NCBI GenBank assembly: GCA_025929895.1
Contig: JAICPI010000018.1
Span: 1-45,154, forward strand
Source: Thermoleophilia bacterium
GTDB taxonomy: Bacteria > Actinomycetota > Thermoleophilia > Gaiellales > Gaiellaceae
Direction: 5' to 3'
DNA length: 45,154 bases
The notes under the pieces were generated by a model. The model ran no database searches. It saw only the letters and a program-made list of their open reading frames with translations, and had not been told where the DNA came from. Shown one piece after another: positions 1 to 9,321 of the stretch. The position numbers and the translations under genes are program-made. How positions within the stretch are numbered: position 1 is the stretch's first letter; each line of letters begins with the position of its first letter.

Positions 1-1878
<1,878 letters not shown>

Positions 1879-1895
<17 letters not shown>

Positions 1896-2646
1896 CGCGC
1901 AGGCGCTGCCCGAGGAGGTCGCCCGCGCTGCGGATCTCCTCGGGCGGCGCTGGGTGCTCGCAATCGTCTACGCCTCGCACGGCGGCGCGATCCGCTTCAA
2001 CGAGTTCAAGCGGACGCTCCCGGGGATCCAGCCGCGCACGCTCGCGCAGCGGCTCTCCGAGCTCGAGGAGGCGGGGATCCTCGAGCGCCGAGTGATCGAC
2101 GCCCGCCCACCGCGCGTCGAGTACCGCCTGACGGACGCGGGCCGGCGCCTGCGCGCGCTCGTGCGCGCGCTCGACCACTGCGCCGGCGACCTCTGCGGGC
2201 GCCGGGCTCGCTGCCCTTCGAGCCAGGTCCGGTGCCGGGCACCGGACCTGGCCGCACTGCGCATGGCCGCTCGTGGAGCACCGAGGGGTGAGCCACTCGA
2301 AGTCGTGGCTGTCCCGGACATGGCAGGTGCCAGGCACCGGCCGTGTCTGCATCGGCCAGGATGGGCTCGTGACGGTCGAGGGCTGCTTTCCCTGCCGCTG
2401 GAACGCTCGGCTCGACGTGTTGCCACCGCGCGAGCGAATCGTCGTGCGCGACGGCTGGCGGCTCGTGCACGCGTTCAACACGTCGCTTCCGGGATGGCTC
2501 GTCCTCGTCCCGCTGCGGCACGTCGAGTCGTTCGCGGAGCTCACGTCGGCCGAGGCGGTCGCATTCGCACGGCTCGCGCGCGCCGCGACCGCCGCCCTCG
2601 AGGAGGTCGTCGGCTGCGCGAAGACCTACCTCATGATCCTCGGTGA
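1879..2646 (+). CDS. HxlR-family transcriptional regulator with abnormal read-through tail
   Basis: HxlR proteins are small (about 100-130 residues) winged-helix DNA-binding regulators. Residues 1-110 fit the family: ADLLGRRWVLAIVYA, then the recognition-helix region RFNEFKRTLPGIQPRTLAQRLSELEEAGI and a wing ending near RLTDAGRRL. After about residue 115 the frame meets a perfect 14-bp palindrome (2223-2251) and then runs out of phase through the HIT gene to a stop at 2646. The last 140 or so residues are Arg/Ala-rich and look like out-of-frame translation. The normal stop may have been lost when the repeat inserted, or the true 3' end is damaged. The start is a GTG overlapping the lon stop. 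Family call is firm; the true C-terminus is uncertain. Confidence 0.75.
2223..2251. repeat. REP-like perfect palindrome, GGTGCC-core
   Basis: Arms CCAGGTCCGGTGCC (2223-2236) and GGCACCGGACCTGG (2238-2251) are perfect 14-bp inverted copies around a single G. It sits at the 3' end of the HxlR domain and shares the GGTGCC-N-GGCACC core with a second palindrome 65 bases downstream. It resembles dispersed REP-type hairpins. Copy number cannot be judged from this window. Confidence 0.8.
2317..2347. repeat. REP-like imperfect palindrome, GGTGCC-core
   Basis: Fifteen base positions pair around A2332: core GGTGCC/GGCACC, then one mismatch, GGC/GCC, one T-G wobble, and GACA/TGTC. It has the same core as the palindrome at 2223-2251, so the two look like tandem members of one repeat family placed between the HxlR domain and the HIT start. 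Confidence 0.7.
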
Positions 2647-2830
2647 GGAGAAGGGGTTCGCCCACCTCCACGCGCACGTCGTGCCGCGGATGCCGGACCT
2701 GCCGGACGACACGAAGGGCACGTTCATCGTTCGGCTCCTCGGCGTTCCCGAGGCGGAGTGGGTACCGGAGGGCGAACGCGACGCGCTTGCGCACGAGTTA
2801 AGAGCTCGAATCGAGCCGGCGCTCGCCTGA
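2369..2830 (+). CDS. HIT-family hydrolase/transferase
   Basis: HIT proteins hydrolyse or transfer nucleoside phosphates in the cytoplasm. The signature HLHAHVVPR (H-x-H-x-H-x-x type) lies near base 2670, preceded by the conserved NTSLPGWLVLVPLRHVESF strand/helix unit typical of HIT domains. I chose GTG 2369 because residues after it (VTVEGCFPCRWNAR) include the CxxC often found at the N-terminus of HIT proteins. The longer option from 2273 would translate the second palindromic repeat. The product is about 153 residues, normal for the family. The exact substrate is unknown. Confidence 0.85.
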   Translation: MTVEGCFPCRWNARLDVLPPRERIVVRDGWRLVHAFNTSLPGWLVLVPLRHVESFAELTSAEAVAFARLARAATAALEEVVGCAKTYLMILGEEKGFAHLHAHVVPRMPDLPDDTKGTFIVRLLGVPEAEWVPEGERDALAHELRARIEPALA

Positions 2831-2841
2831 TCGGCCCTCGC

Positions 2842-2847
2842 TAGGAT
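2842..2847 (+). promoter_or_regulatory. -10 box TAGGAT, leaderless start of lpdA
   Basis: TAGGAT ends 7 bases before GTG 2855 and there is no ribosome-binding site between. This spacing puts the transcript start at or next to the start codon. Confidence 0.55.
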
Positions 2848-2854
2848 CGCTTCC

Positions 2855-4261
2855 GTGGAATGTGACGTCGCAGTCCTCGGCGGCGGGCCCGGCGGGTACA
2901 CCGCCGCGATCCGCGCCGCGCAGCTCGGCGCGAAGGCCGTCTGCATCGAGCAGGAGCCCGAGCTCGGCGGCACCTGTCTCCGCGTCGGCTGCATCCCGAC
3001 GAAGGCGTGGGTGCAGACCGCGTTCGCGCTGAAGGAGGCGCACGAGTCGTTCGCCAAGTTCGGCGTGAACGTCGGCGAGCCGCAGCTCGACATGAAGGTC
3101 GCGAGCGAGTGGAAGAACGGGGTCGTCAAGCAGATGACCGGCGGCATCGCCTCGCTGTTCAAGGCGAACGGCGTCGAGTGGGTCAAGGGCACCGGCAGGT
3201 TCAAGGACGCGAACACGATCGCGGTCGACGGCGGCGAGGACGTCACCTTCAAGCACGCGATCATCGCGACCGGCTCGTTCCCGCTCCGTCCGCCGATCGA
3301 CGGGCTCGACTCCCCGCGCTGCATCGACTCGACCGGCCTGCTCGAGCAGACCGAGGTGCCCAAACGGCTCGTCGTGCTCGGCGGCGGCATCATCGGCGTC
3401 GAGTTCGCCTCGATCTTCCAGCGCTTCGGCAGCGAGGTGACGATCATCGAGATGCTGCCGCGCCTGATCCCGCTCGAGGACGAGGACGCGGCCAAGGAGC
3501 TCCAGAAGCAGTTCGGCAAGCGCGGGATCGCGCTCCACCTCGAGAAGCAGTGCACGAAGGTCGAGGACTCGGGCTCCGAGCTGGCGATCCACTTCGGCGA
3601 GGGCGAGACGGTGCAGGCCGACCTGATGCTCGTCGCCGTCGGCCGCGGCCCCGTCGTCGAGAACCTCGGCCTGGAGGAGCTCGGGATCGACTTCGACAAG
3701 CGCAAGGGGATCGCGGCGGACGAGCATCGCCGCACCACCGTGGAGCACATCTACGCGGTCGGCGACTGCGCGGGGTACTGGCAGCTCGCGCACACGGCCT
3801 TCCGCGAGGGCGAGGTCGCCGCGGAGAACACGCAGGGCCACGACGCCGTCGTCGACAACCGCGCGGTCCCGCGTCCGATCTACACGGACCCGGAGATCGC
3901 GGGAGTCGGCCTGACCGAGGTGGAGGCCCGCGAGCAGTACGGCGACGACGTCGCAGTCGGCCAGTTCCCGTGGGTCGCGAACGCGAGAGCGGTGATGCAG
4001 AACGAGACCGTCGGCTGGGTCAAGTCGATCCACGAGACGCGCTACGGCGAGCTGCTCGGGCTCGTGATGGTGGGCCCGCACGTGACCGATCTGATCGAGG
4101 CCGGGGTGGTGGCGATCGACGCGGAGTCGACCGTCGAGACCGTGGCCGACGGGATGGCCGCGCACCCGACGCTCTCGGAGGCGGTCAAGGAAGCGGGCCT
4201 CGTCGCGCTGGGACGCGCGATCCACCTCCCGAACCGCAAGCGCGCACCGGCCCGGGCGTAA
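2855..4261 (+). CDS. lpdA: Dihydrolipoamide dehydrogenase (E3)
   Basis: E3 reoxidises dihydrolipoamide in pyruvate, 2-oxoglutarate or branched-chain 2-oxoacid dehydrogenase complexes, using FAD and NAD+. The 468 residues match the usual length. Visible: FAD site GGGPGGYTAAIRAA (residues 9-22), redox-active disulfide Cys41 and Cys46 in GGTCLRVGCIPTK, NAD-binding VVLGGGIIGVEFA in the middle, the second FAD motif YAVGDCAG, and the C-terminal AAHPTLSEA that carries the catalytic His-Glu region. No E1 or E2 gene is adjacent, so the partner complex cannot be told. It starts with GTG directly after a TAGGAT box and is followed by a short hairpin and the sigma factor gene. Confidence 0.95.
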   Translation: MECDVAVLGGGPGGYTAAIRAAQLGAKAVCIEQEPELGGTCLRVGCIPTKAWVQTAFALKEAHESFAKFGVNVGEPQLDMKVASEWKNGVVKQMTGGIASLFKANGVEWVKGTGRFKDANTIAVDGGEDVTFKHAIIATGSFPLRPPIDGLDSPRCIDSTGLLEQTEVPKRLVVLGGGIIGVEFASIFQRFGSEVTIIEMLPRLIPLEDEDAAKELQKQFGKRGIALHLEKQCTKVEDSGSELAIHFGEGETVQADLMLVAVGRGPVVENLGLEELGIDFDKRKGIAADEHRRTTVEHIYAVGDCAGYWQLAHTAFREGEVAAENTQGHDAVVDNRAVPRPIYTDPEIAGVGLTEVEAREQYGDDVAVGQFPWVANARAVMQNETVGWVKSIHETRYGELLGLVMVGPHVTDLIEAGVVAIDAESTVETVADGMAAHPTLSEAVKEAGLVALGRAIHLPNRKRAPARA

Positions 4262-4288
4262 AGACGAGTATCCCGGGGTACAGCTCGA

Positions 4289-4309
4289 CCGTTGTCACTT
4301 CGGCAACGG
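4289..4309 (+). other. Small hairpin between lpdA and the sigma gene
   Basis: CCGTTG (4289-4294) and CAACGG (4304-4309) form a 6-bp stem with loop TCACTTCGG, ending 2 bases before ATG 4312. It could be the tail hairpin of lpdA or could affect access to the sigma factor start codon. There is no T-run. Confidence 0.3.
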
Positions 4310-4311
4310 CG

Positions 4312-5514
4312 ATGACGTCGATCCTCGCGCACCGGTACACGAGCGAGCGCTCCTTCGAGCGGCTCTACCGTGCGCACGTCCAGGACGTCTACCGGTACTC
4401 GCTGATGCTGCTGCGCAACCGGGCCGACGCCGAAGACGCCGCGCAGACGACGTTCATGAAGGCGTACCGCGCGATCCAGCGCGGCGACCGGCCGCGTCAT
4501 CCGCGCAAGTGGCTGATCACGATCGCGCACAACACCTGCCGCACGCGCGCGCGCGACGACAGCCGCCGCCCGCAGGAGGTGGCGTTCGACGACGAGCTCA
4601 CCGAGGCGGCGCCGCCGTCGGAGTCCGACGTCGACGTCGCGGAGCTTTTCAGGGCGCTCGGCGCGCTCTCGTTCAACCAGCGCGCAGCCCTCGTGATGCG
4701 TGAGCTCGAGGGCCGCTCGTACGCGGAGATCGCCGAGACGCTCGAGGTCTCGGGCTCGGCCGTGGAGACGCTGCTCTTCCGCGCCCGGCGCGCGCTCCGC
4801 GAGCAGCTCGAGGGCACGCTGACGTGCGGAGACGCGGAGCACTCGCTCTCGCTCCAGCTCGACGGTCGGCTCGGCGCCGAGGGACGAACGCTCCTGAGGG
4901 CGCACCTGCGCGAGTGCGGCGAGTGCGCCTCGCTCGCCCGTCGCCAGCGCGCCCGCCGCTCGGCGCTGCGGAGTCTCGGGCCGCTCCCGCTCCCCGCGTC
5001 GATCGCGACGTGGGGCGGTGCTGCAGCAGGCTCGGGGATCGGGATCAAGGTGGCCGCGATCCTCGCCGCCGGCGTCGCCGCGGCGGGAGGCTCGCAGGAG
5101 CGGGCCCAGGCGGACGCGCTCGTCGCGGCGCCCGTCGTGAAGACGACGCGCGCGGCTGCGGTACCGCCGGCCGTGAGGCAGGTCGTGAGCGCCGCGCGGA
5201 GCGCCGAGCGACGGGTCGCCGCCCGTCCTGCACTCAGGTCCCGGACGACGATCGTCCACGAGGCGGCGCCGGCCGCCACACCCGCCGCGCTCCCGCAGAC
5301 CCTTGCGCCGGCCCCGGCTTCGCAGCCGGTGGCGGCGGCGACGAGCCTGACCCCGCCACAGCAGCAGCGAACGGAACCGGTCGCGGTCGTCGCCACGCCG
5401 ACCGTCGAGGTCGCGGAGGTCGCGGAGGTCGCCGAGGTCGTGGTCACGGTCCCGCCGCTGACGGTGCCCGTGACCGTTCCGCCGCTTCCCGTCGACGCGC
5501 CCGTGCTGCCGTAG
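4312..5514 (+). CDS. ECF sigma factor fused to zinc-finger/membrane anti-sigma-like region
   Basis: The N-terminal half is an ECF sigma-70: region 2 from about residue 10 to 75 (FERLYRAHVQDVYRYSL, then AEDAAQTTFMKAYRA) and region 4 around residues 110-165 (RSYAEIAETLEVSGSAVETLLFRARRALRE). Then follows a zf-HC2/ZAS-type element with the H-x3-C-x2-C motif His198, Cys202, Cys205 (HLRECGEC), then a weakly hydrophobic segment near residues 240-260 (GIGIKVAAILAAGVAAA). The last 140 or so residues are Ala/Val/Pro-rich, with a VEVAEVAEVAEV repeat and a VTVPPLTVP tail. Sigma and anti-sigma functions are usually separate neighbouring genes; here they seem to be one 400-residue chain, possibly held at the membrane until proteolysis. 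ATG 4312 was chosen as the first start upstream of region 2. Confidence 0.85.
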   Translation: MTSILAHRYTSERSFERLYRAHVQDVYRYSLMLLRNRADAEDAAQTTFMKAYRAIQRGDRPRHPRKWLITIAHNTCRTRARDDSRRPQEVAFDDELTEAAPPSESDVDVAELFRALGALSFNQRAALVMRELEGRSYAEIAETLEVSGSAVETLLFRARRALREQLEGTLTCGDAEHSLSLQLDGRLGAEGRTLLRAHLRECGECASLARRQRARRSALRSLGPLPLPASIATWGGAAAGSGIGIKVAAILAAGVAAAGGSQERAQADALVAAPVVKTTRAAAVPPAVRQVVSAARSAERRVAARPALRSRTTIVHEAAPAATPAALPQTLAPAPASQPVAAATSLTPPQQQRTEPVAVVATPTVEVAEVAEVAEVVVTVPPLTVPVTVPPLPVDAPVLP

Positions 5515-5622
5515 CCCGCAAGTTTCCTCCCGCCGCGGCATCTCATCGGGTGGACGTGCCCTCGTCCTCTCCCGGGGCCCTGCCGCCCGCGGGCCCCGGG
5601 ACCATCGACCCGCCGGACGCGG

Positions 5623-5628
5623 TAGCCT
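5623..5628 (+). promoter_or_regulatory. -10 box TAGCCT, leaderless start
   Basis: TAGCCT ends 7 bases before GTG 5636, with no ribosome-binding site. Confidence 0.5.
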
Positions 5629-5635
5629 CCCGCGG

Positions 5636-5848
5636 GTGTCGATCTTCAACCGCCGCAACGCCGCGCTCGGCTGGCTGACCTGGGTGGTCGGGAAGCGGGT
5701 GGCCGCGCGCAAGGCGCGCTCAGTCGTCCGCACCGACGAGGGTCGTCCGAAGAAGAAGCTGTTCGTCGGCACACTCGCAGCGCTCGGGGCCGGGCTGTTC
5801 TTCTGGCGCCGCCGCGACGACGACGAGCAGCCGCCGGACGCCGCCTAG
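5636..5848 (+). CDS. Small membrane-anchored protein, function unknown
   Basis: A 70-residue protein with two modestly hydrophobic stretches (ALGWLTWVVGKRV near residues 9-21 and FVGTLAALGAGLFFW near 43-57), separated by a basic linker, and an acidic tail. The second stretch could span the membrane. Support for coding: a TAGCCT box at leaderless spacing and a tight 7-base gap to hisC. I do not recognise the family. Confidence 0.65.
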   Translation: MSIFNRRNAALGWLTWVVGKRVAARKARSVVRTDEGRPKKKLFVGTLAALGAGLFFWRRRDDDEQPPDAA

Positions 5849-5855
5849 CCCAGCC

Positions 5856-6983
5856 GTGGGCCCGGCCGAGGTCCCGGACGAGTTCGTCACGCCCGCGGTC
5901 GCGGGCCTGACCCCCTACGAGCCGGGCAAGCCGGTCGAGGAGGTGCAGCGCGAGCTCGGCCTCGAGCGCGTCGTCAAGCTCGCCTCGAACGAGGGCCCGT
6001 TCCCGCCCTTCCCGGCGGCGCTCGCCGCGATCGAGCGCGCGACGCACGAGCTCAACCGCTACCCCGACGGCGGGGCGTACCGGTTGCGCGCCGCGCTGGC
6101 CGAGCGGTTCGACGTCGCCTTCGAGGAGGTCGCCGTCGGCGCCGGCGCGGACGGGATCGTCGACGGCGTCTCGCAGGCGTTCCTCGACGCCGGCGACGAG
6201 ATCGTGTGTGGCTGGCCGTCGTTTCCGAGCTACGTGATCGACGCCGCGAAGCTCGGTGCGACCGCTGTCAGGGTTCCGCTGACGGACGGCCGCTACGACC
6301 TCGACGCGATCCTCGGCGCCGTCACCCCACGCACGAAGGTCGTCTACGTCTGCAACCCCAACAATCCGACCGGGACGATGAACACGCGCGCCGAGCTCGA
6401 CGCGTACTTCGAGCGCGTCCCCGAGCACGTGCTGACCGTGCTCGACCAGGCGTACTTCGAGTACGTCGACGACGCGGACTACCCCGACGGGATCGAGGAG
6501 TACCACCGCCGCGGTCACCGCGTCCTCGTCGTGCGGACGTTCTCGAAGATCTACGGCCTGGCGGGGCTCCGCGTGGGGTGGGGTGTCGGCAGCCCAGGCG
6601 TCGTGACCGCCATCGGGAAGGTCCGCCGCGCGTTCGACCTCAACGCCGCCGCGCAGGCCGCCGCGGTCGCGAGCCTCGACGACCGGGACGAGGTCGCGCG
6701 CCGCGCGCGCGTGAACGCCGAGCAGCGCGGGCGCGTCGTCGAGATCCTCGAGCGGCACGGGCTCGCGTGCGTCGGCCCCGCCGTCGCGAACTTCGTCTAC
6801 GCGGAGAGCGGCGACGACGACGCGAGGCCGCTGTTCGAGGCACTCCTCCGCGAGGGCGTGATCGTGCGACCGCTGGCCGGCTTCGGCGCGCCCGGCGCGA
6901 TCCGCGTCACCGTCGGGTCCCCAGAGGACAACGCCTTTCTGGACGAGGCGCTCGGGCGCGTCCGCGCCGCCGCGCGCGGCTGA
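5856..6983 (+). CDS. hisC: Histidinol-phosphate aminotransferase (class I/II PLP)
   Basis: HisC moves the amino group from glutamate to imidazole-acetol phosphate in histidine synthesis; relatives act on aromatic amino acids. The 375-residue length and N-terminus (LTPYEPGKPVEEVQRELG, then KLASNEGPFPPFP) are typical. The PLP lysine is Lys231 in TFSKIYGLAGLRVGWG, and CNPNNPTGT carries the conserved Asn. No other his genes are nearby, so a role as a broad phenylalanine/histidinol-phosphate aminotransferase is possible. GTG start 8 bases after the stop of the small upstream gene, so probably co-transcribed with it. Confidence 0.88.
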   Translation: MGPAEVPDEFVTPAVAGLTPYEPGKPVEEVQRELGLERVVKLASNEGPFPPFPAALAAIERATHELNRYPDGGAYRLRAALAERFDVAFEEVAVGAGADGIVDGVSQAFLDAGDEIVCGWPSFPSYVIDAAKLGATAVRVPLTDGRYDLDAILGAVTPRTKVVYVCNPNNPTGTMNTRAELDAYFERVPEHVLTVLDQAYFEYVDDADYPDGIEEYHRRGHRVLVVRTFSKIYGLAGLRVGWGVGSPGVVTAIGKVRRAFDLNAAAQAAAVASLDDRDEVARRARVNAEQRGRVVEILERHGLACVGPAVANFVYAESGDDDARPLFEALLREGVIVRPLAGFGAPGAIRVTVGSPEDNAFLDEALGRVRAAARG

Positions 6984-7020
6984 CCACTCGGGCGGGGGTG
7001 GCCCCCGCGTGGACAGGTGT

Positions 7021-7026
7021 TAGCGT
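7021..7026 (+). promoter_or_regulatory. -10 box TAGCGT, leaderless start
   Basis: TAGCGT ends 7 bases before GTG 7034, with no ribosome-binding site. Confidence 0.5.
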
Positions 7027-7033
7027 TGGATGA

Positions 7034-8323
7034 GTGCTCCAGAGGGTCGCCGGCCGCCAGCTCGACCTCCTCCGCCGCGCTCGAGACTTCCGCCTGCTCT
7101 TCGTGGCCGCGATCGGCTCGGGCCTGGGCACGCGGCTCGCCGTGCTGGCGTTGATGGTTGACGTCTGGGACCGCACGGAATCCGGCAAGTGGGTCGCCGC
7201 GCTCCTCGTCACCGACTTCGTGCCGATCATCGTGATCGGGCTGCTGCTCGGGTCCTTTCTCGACCGTTTCTCGCGTCGTCGCCTGATGATCGCGTCCGAC
7301 CTGCTGCGCTGCGCGGTCTTCGTCGCGCTCCCGTTCGCGACGAGCGCGGCGATGGTCGTCGCCCTCGCGGGCGTGGTCGGCTTCGCGACCGGGTTCTTCC
7401 GGCCCGCGGTCTACGCGGGCCTCCCGAACCTCGTCGACGACGAGGAGCTCCCGCGTGCGAACGGCCTCTTCCAGGCGGCCGAGAACCTGACCTGGATGCT
7501 CGGGCCGCTGCTCGGTGCCCTCCTGCTCTGGGTCTCCGGCGGGCCGGACGTCGCGTACTGGTTCAACGCGGTCACGTTCCTCTTCTCCGCGCTCCTGATC
7601 GTGCGGATCGGCGAGCGCCTGCTCCAGTCCGAGAAGGCGCTGACGGAGGGGCACTGGCGCGACATCGTCCGCGGCTTCTCGGTCGTCAAGAACTCGCGCG
7701 CGCTCCTGACCGTGCTGGTCGCGTGGAGCCTCGTGATGCTGGCGATCGGCCACTCGGACGTCGCCCAGGTCGAGCTCGCGGAGGTCGACTTCGACGCCGG
7801 CGACTTCGGCCTCGGCCTCCTGATGGCCGCGATCGGGCTCGGGCTCGTGATCGGGAGCCTCGGCGCGGGGTGGGCGTCGGAGCGCTTCGGGACGGCTCAC
7901 GCGTACGTGGGCGCGATCGCGGCGATGGCCGCCGGGCTGCTGATCGTCTCCGTCGTGCCGAACGTCTGGATCGCCGCCGTCGTCGTCGTCGGCATGGGCG
8001 TCGGCAACGGCGTCGCGGTCGTCGCGAACAGCGTGCTGGTCCAGCGCGGCGCCGACGACCGCGTGCGAGGTCGCGCGCTCACGCTCGTCATGAGCGTCAA
8101 CTACAGCGTCCTCTTCGTCGGGATGATGCTGGGCGGGATCGTGTCCGATGCGCTGGGCGCCCGGATGACCTGGACGATCGCCGGCGTGATCGCCGCCGTA
8201 GCCGCGCTCTCGGCCTACGTGCTCGGGCGCGGGATGATCGCGCCCGCGGTGGCGGTGCAACCGGTGCTCGCCCCCGTGCCCGTCGTGTCCGCCGCGGCCG
8301 AAGCCGACGCGCGGCGCGAGTAA
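7034..8323 (+). CDS. Major facilitator superfamily transporter
   Basis: A 429-residue polytopic membrane protein with about 12 hydrophobic segments, for example FLLFVAAIGSGLGTRLAVLAL near residue 20 and LLMAAIGLGLVIGSLGAGWASE past the middle. The loop SFLDRFSRRRLMIASDLLR after the second segment is the MFS motif-A-like basic loop. The pattern resembles MFS_3/enterobactin-exporter-like drug or metabolite exporters. The substrate cannot be inferred. Its TAA stop is also the first half of the -10 box of the next gene. Confidence 0.85.
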   Translation: MLQRVAGRQLDLLRRARDFRLLFVAAIGSGLGTRLAVLALMVDVWDRTESGKWVAALLVTDFVPIIVIGLLLGSFLDRFSRRRLMIASDLLRCAVFVALPFATSAAMVVALAGVVGFATGFFRPAVYAGLPNLVDDEELPRANGLFQAAENLTWMLGPLLGALLLWVSGGPDVAYWFNAVTFLFSALLIVRIGERLLQSEKALTEGHWRDIVRGFSVVKNSRALLTVLVAWSLVMLAIGHSDVAQVELAEVDFDAGDFGLGLLMAAIGLGLVIGSLGAGWASERFGTAHAYVGAIAAMAAGLLIVSVVPNVWIAAVVVVGMGVGNGVAVVANSVLVQRGADDRVRGRALTLVMSVNYSVLFVGMMLGGIVSDALGARMTWTIAGVIAAVAALSAYVLGRGMIAPAVAVQPVLAPVPVVSAAAEADARRE

Positions 8324-8326
8324 CCT
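8321..8326 (+). promoter_or_regulatory. -10 box TAACCT overlapping the MFS stop codon
   Basis: The TAA stop at 8321-8323 is the first half of TAACCT, which ends 8 bases before GTG 8335. There is no ribosome-binding site. Confidence 0.5.
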
Positions 8327-8334
8327 TCGCGACC

Positions 8335-9321
8335 GTGGCGCGGCGGCGGGAGTGGACGCGCGAGACCCTCGCCGCCGGCGTACGCGCCGGCGACAGACGC
8401 GCGGTCGCACGGGCGATCACGCTCGTCGAGAACTCCGAGCCGCTCGCGTACGAGCTCGTGCGCGAGCTCTACCCGGAGACGGGCGGCGCCTACGCGATCG
8501 GCGTCACCGGCCCGCCGGGGGTCGGGAAGTCGACCCTGATCGCCGCGCTCGTCCGCCACGTCCGCGATCTCGGCAAGACCGTCGGCGTGCTCTCGGTCGA
8601 CCCGTCGAGCCCCTTCACGCAGGGTGCGCTCCTGGGCGACCGCATCCGGCTGGCCGAACACTTCCTCGACCCGGACGTCTTCATCCGCTCGATGGGTACG
8701 CGGGGCCACCTGGGCGGGCTCGCCGAGTCGACGCTCCAGGCGATGCTCGTGCTCGACGCCTCGGGGAAGGACGTGATCTTCCTCGAGACCGTCGGAGCGG
8801 GGCAGAGCGAGGTCGAGGTGATCGGGATCGCCGACACCGTCCTGCTCGTGCTGATGCCGGGGTCCGGCGACTCGGTGCAGGCGCTGAAGGCGGGGATCAT
8901 GGAGATTCCCGACGTGATCGCGGTCAACAAGCTCGACCACCCCGCCGCGAAGACGATGGTGAACGAGGTCCGGTCGATCCTCGGTCTCGACAAGGAGCGC
9001 GAGTGGAAGCCGCCGATCGTGCTCACCGAGGCCGTGCGCTCCGAGAACGTGGCGAAGCTGTGGGGCGAGGTCGAGCGGCACCGCGCATTCCTCGAAGAGC
9101 ACGGCGGCCTCGACGAGCGCCGGAGGCGGAACCTCGCCGGCGAGGTGTTCGCGGTCGCGTCCGCCCGGGCGAAGACGCACCTCGAGCGGGCGGTCCGCGA
9201 CGACCCCGAGCTCCGCCGCCTGCTCGACGACGTGCAGGGCCGAAGGCTCGACCCGCTCACGGCCGTTCGCGAGATCATGGAGAAGGTGTTCAAGGTCGAT
9301 GACCGGTCCGACGGTCGCTGA
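8335..9321 (+). CDS. meaB: MeaB/ArgK-type G3E GTPase, methylmalonyl-CoA mutase chaperone
   Basis: MeaB protects and reloads adenosylcobalamin-dependent acyl-CoA mutases, using GTP. The 328 residues fit the family. Walker A is GPPGVGKST (Lys65); DPSSPFTQGALLGDRIRL, FIRSMGTRGHLGGLA and LETVGAGQSEVEV are family signatures, and NKLD is the guanine-specificity motif. Start GTG 8335 was chosen because the protein then begins ARRREWTRETLAAGVRAGDR, as expected for the N-terminal helix, and it sits at leaderless spacing from TAACCT. No mutase gene is in the window. The 3' end overlaps ilvA by 23 bases. Confidence 0.93.
   Translation: MARRREWTRETLAAGVRAGDRRAVARAITLVENSEPLAYELVRELYPETGGAYAIGVTGPPGVGKSTLIAALVRHVRDLGKTVGVLSVDPSSPFTQGALLGDRIRLAEHFLDPDVFIRSMGTRGHLGGLAESTLQAMLVLDASGKDVIFLETVGAGQSEVEVIGIADTVLLVLMPGSGDSVQALKAGIMEIPDVIAVNKLDHPAAKTMVNEVRSILGLDKEREWKPPIVLTEAVRSENVAKLWGEVERHRAFLEEHGGLDERRRRNLAGEVFAVASARAKTHLERAVRDDPELRRLLDDVQGRRLDPLTAVREIMEKVFKVDDRSDGR

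Noticed and set aside
5400-5445. Tandem repeat/CRISPR-like units in the sigma-factor tail
   Set aside because: Three GTCGCGGAG-type copies encode a Val-Ala-Glu repeat in frame; short, uneven and coding. No CRISPR array anywhere in the window.
5846-5851. TAGCCC as another stop-embedded -10 box before hisC
   Set aside because: The last base is C, not T, and only 4 bases separate it from the GTG; co-transcription with the upstream small gene is simpler.
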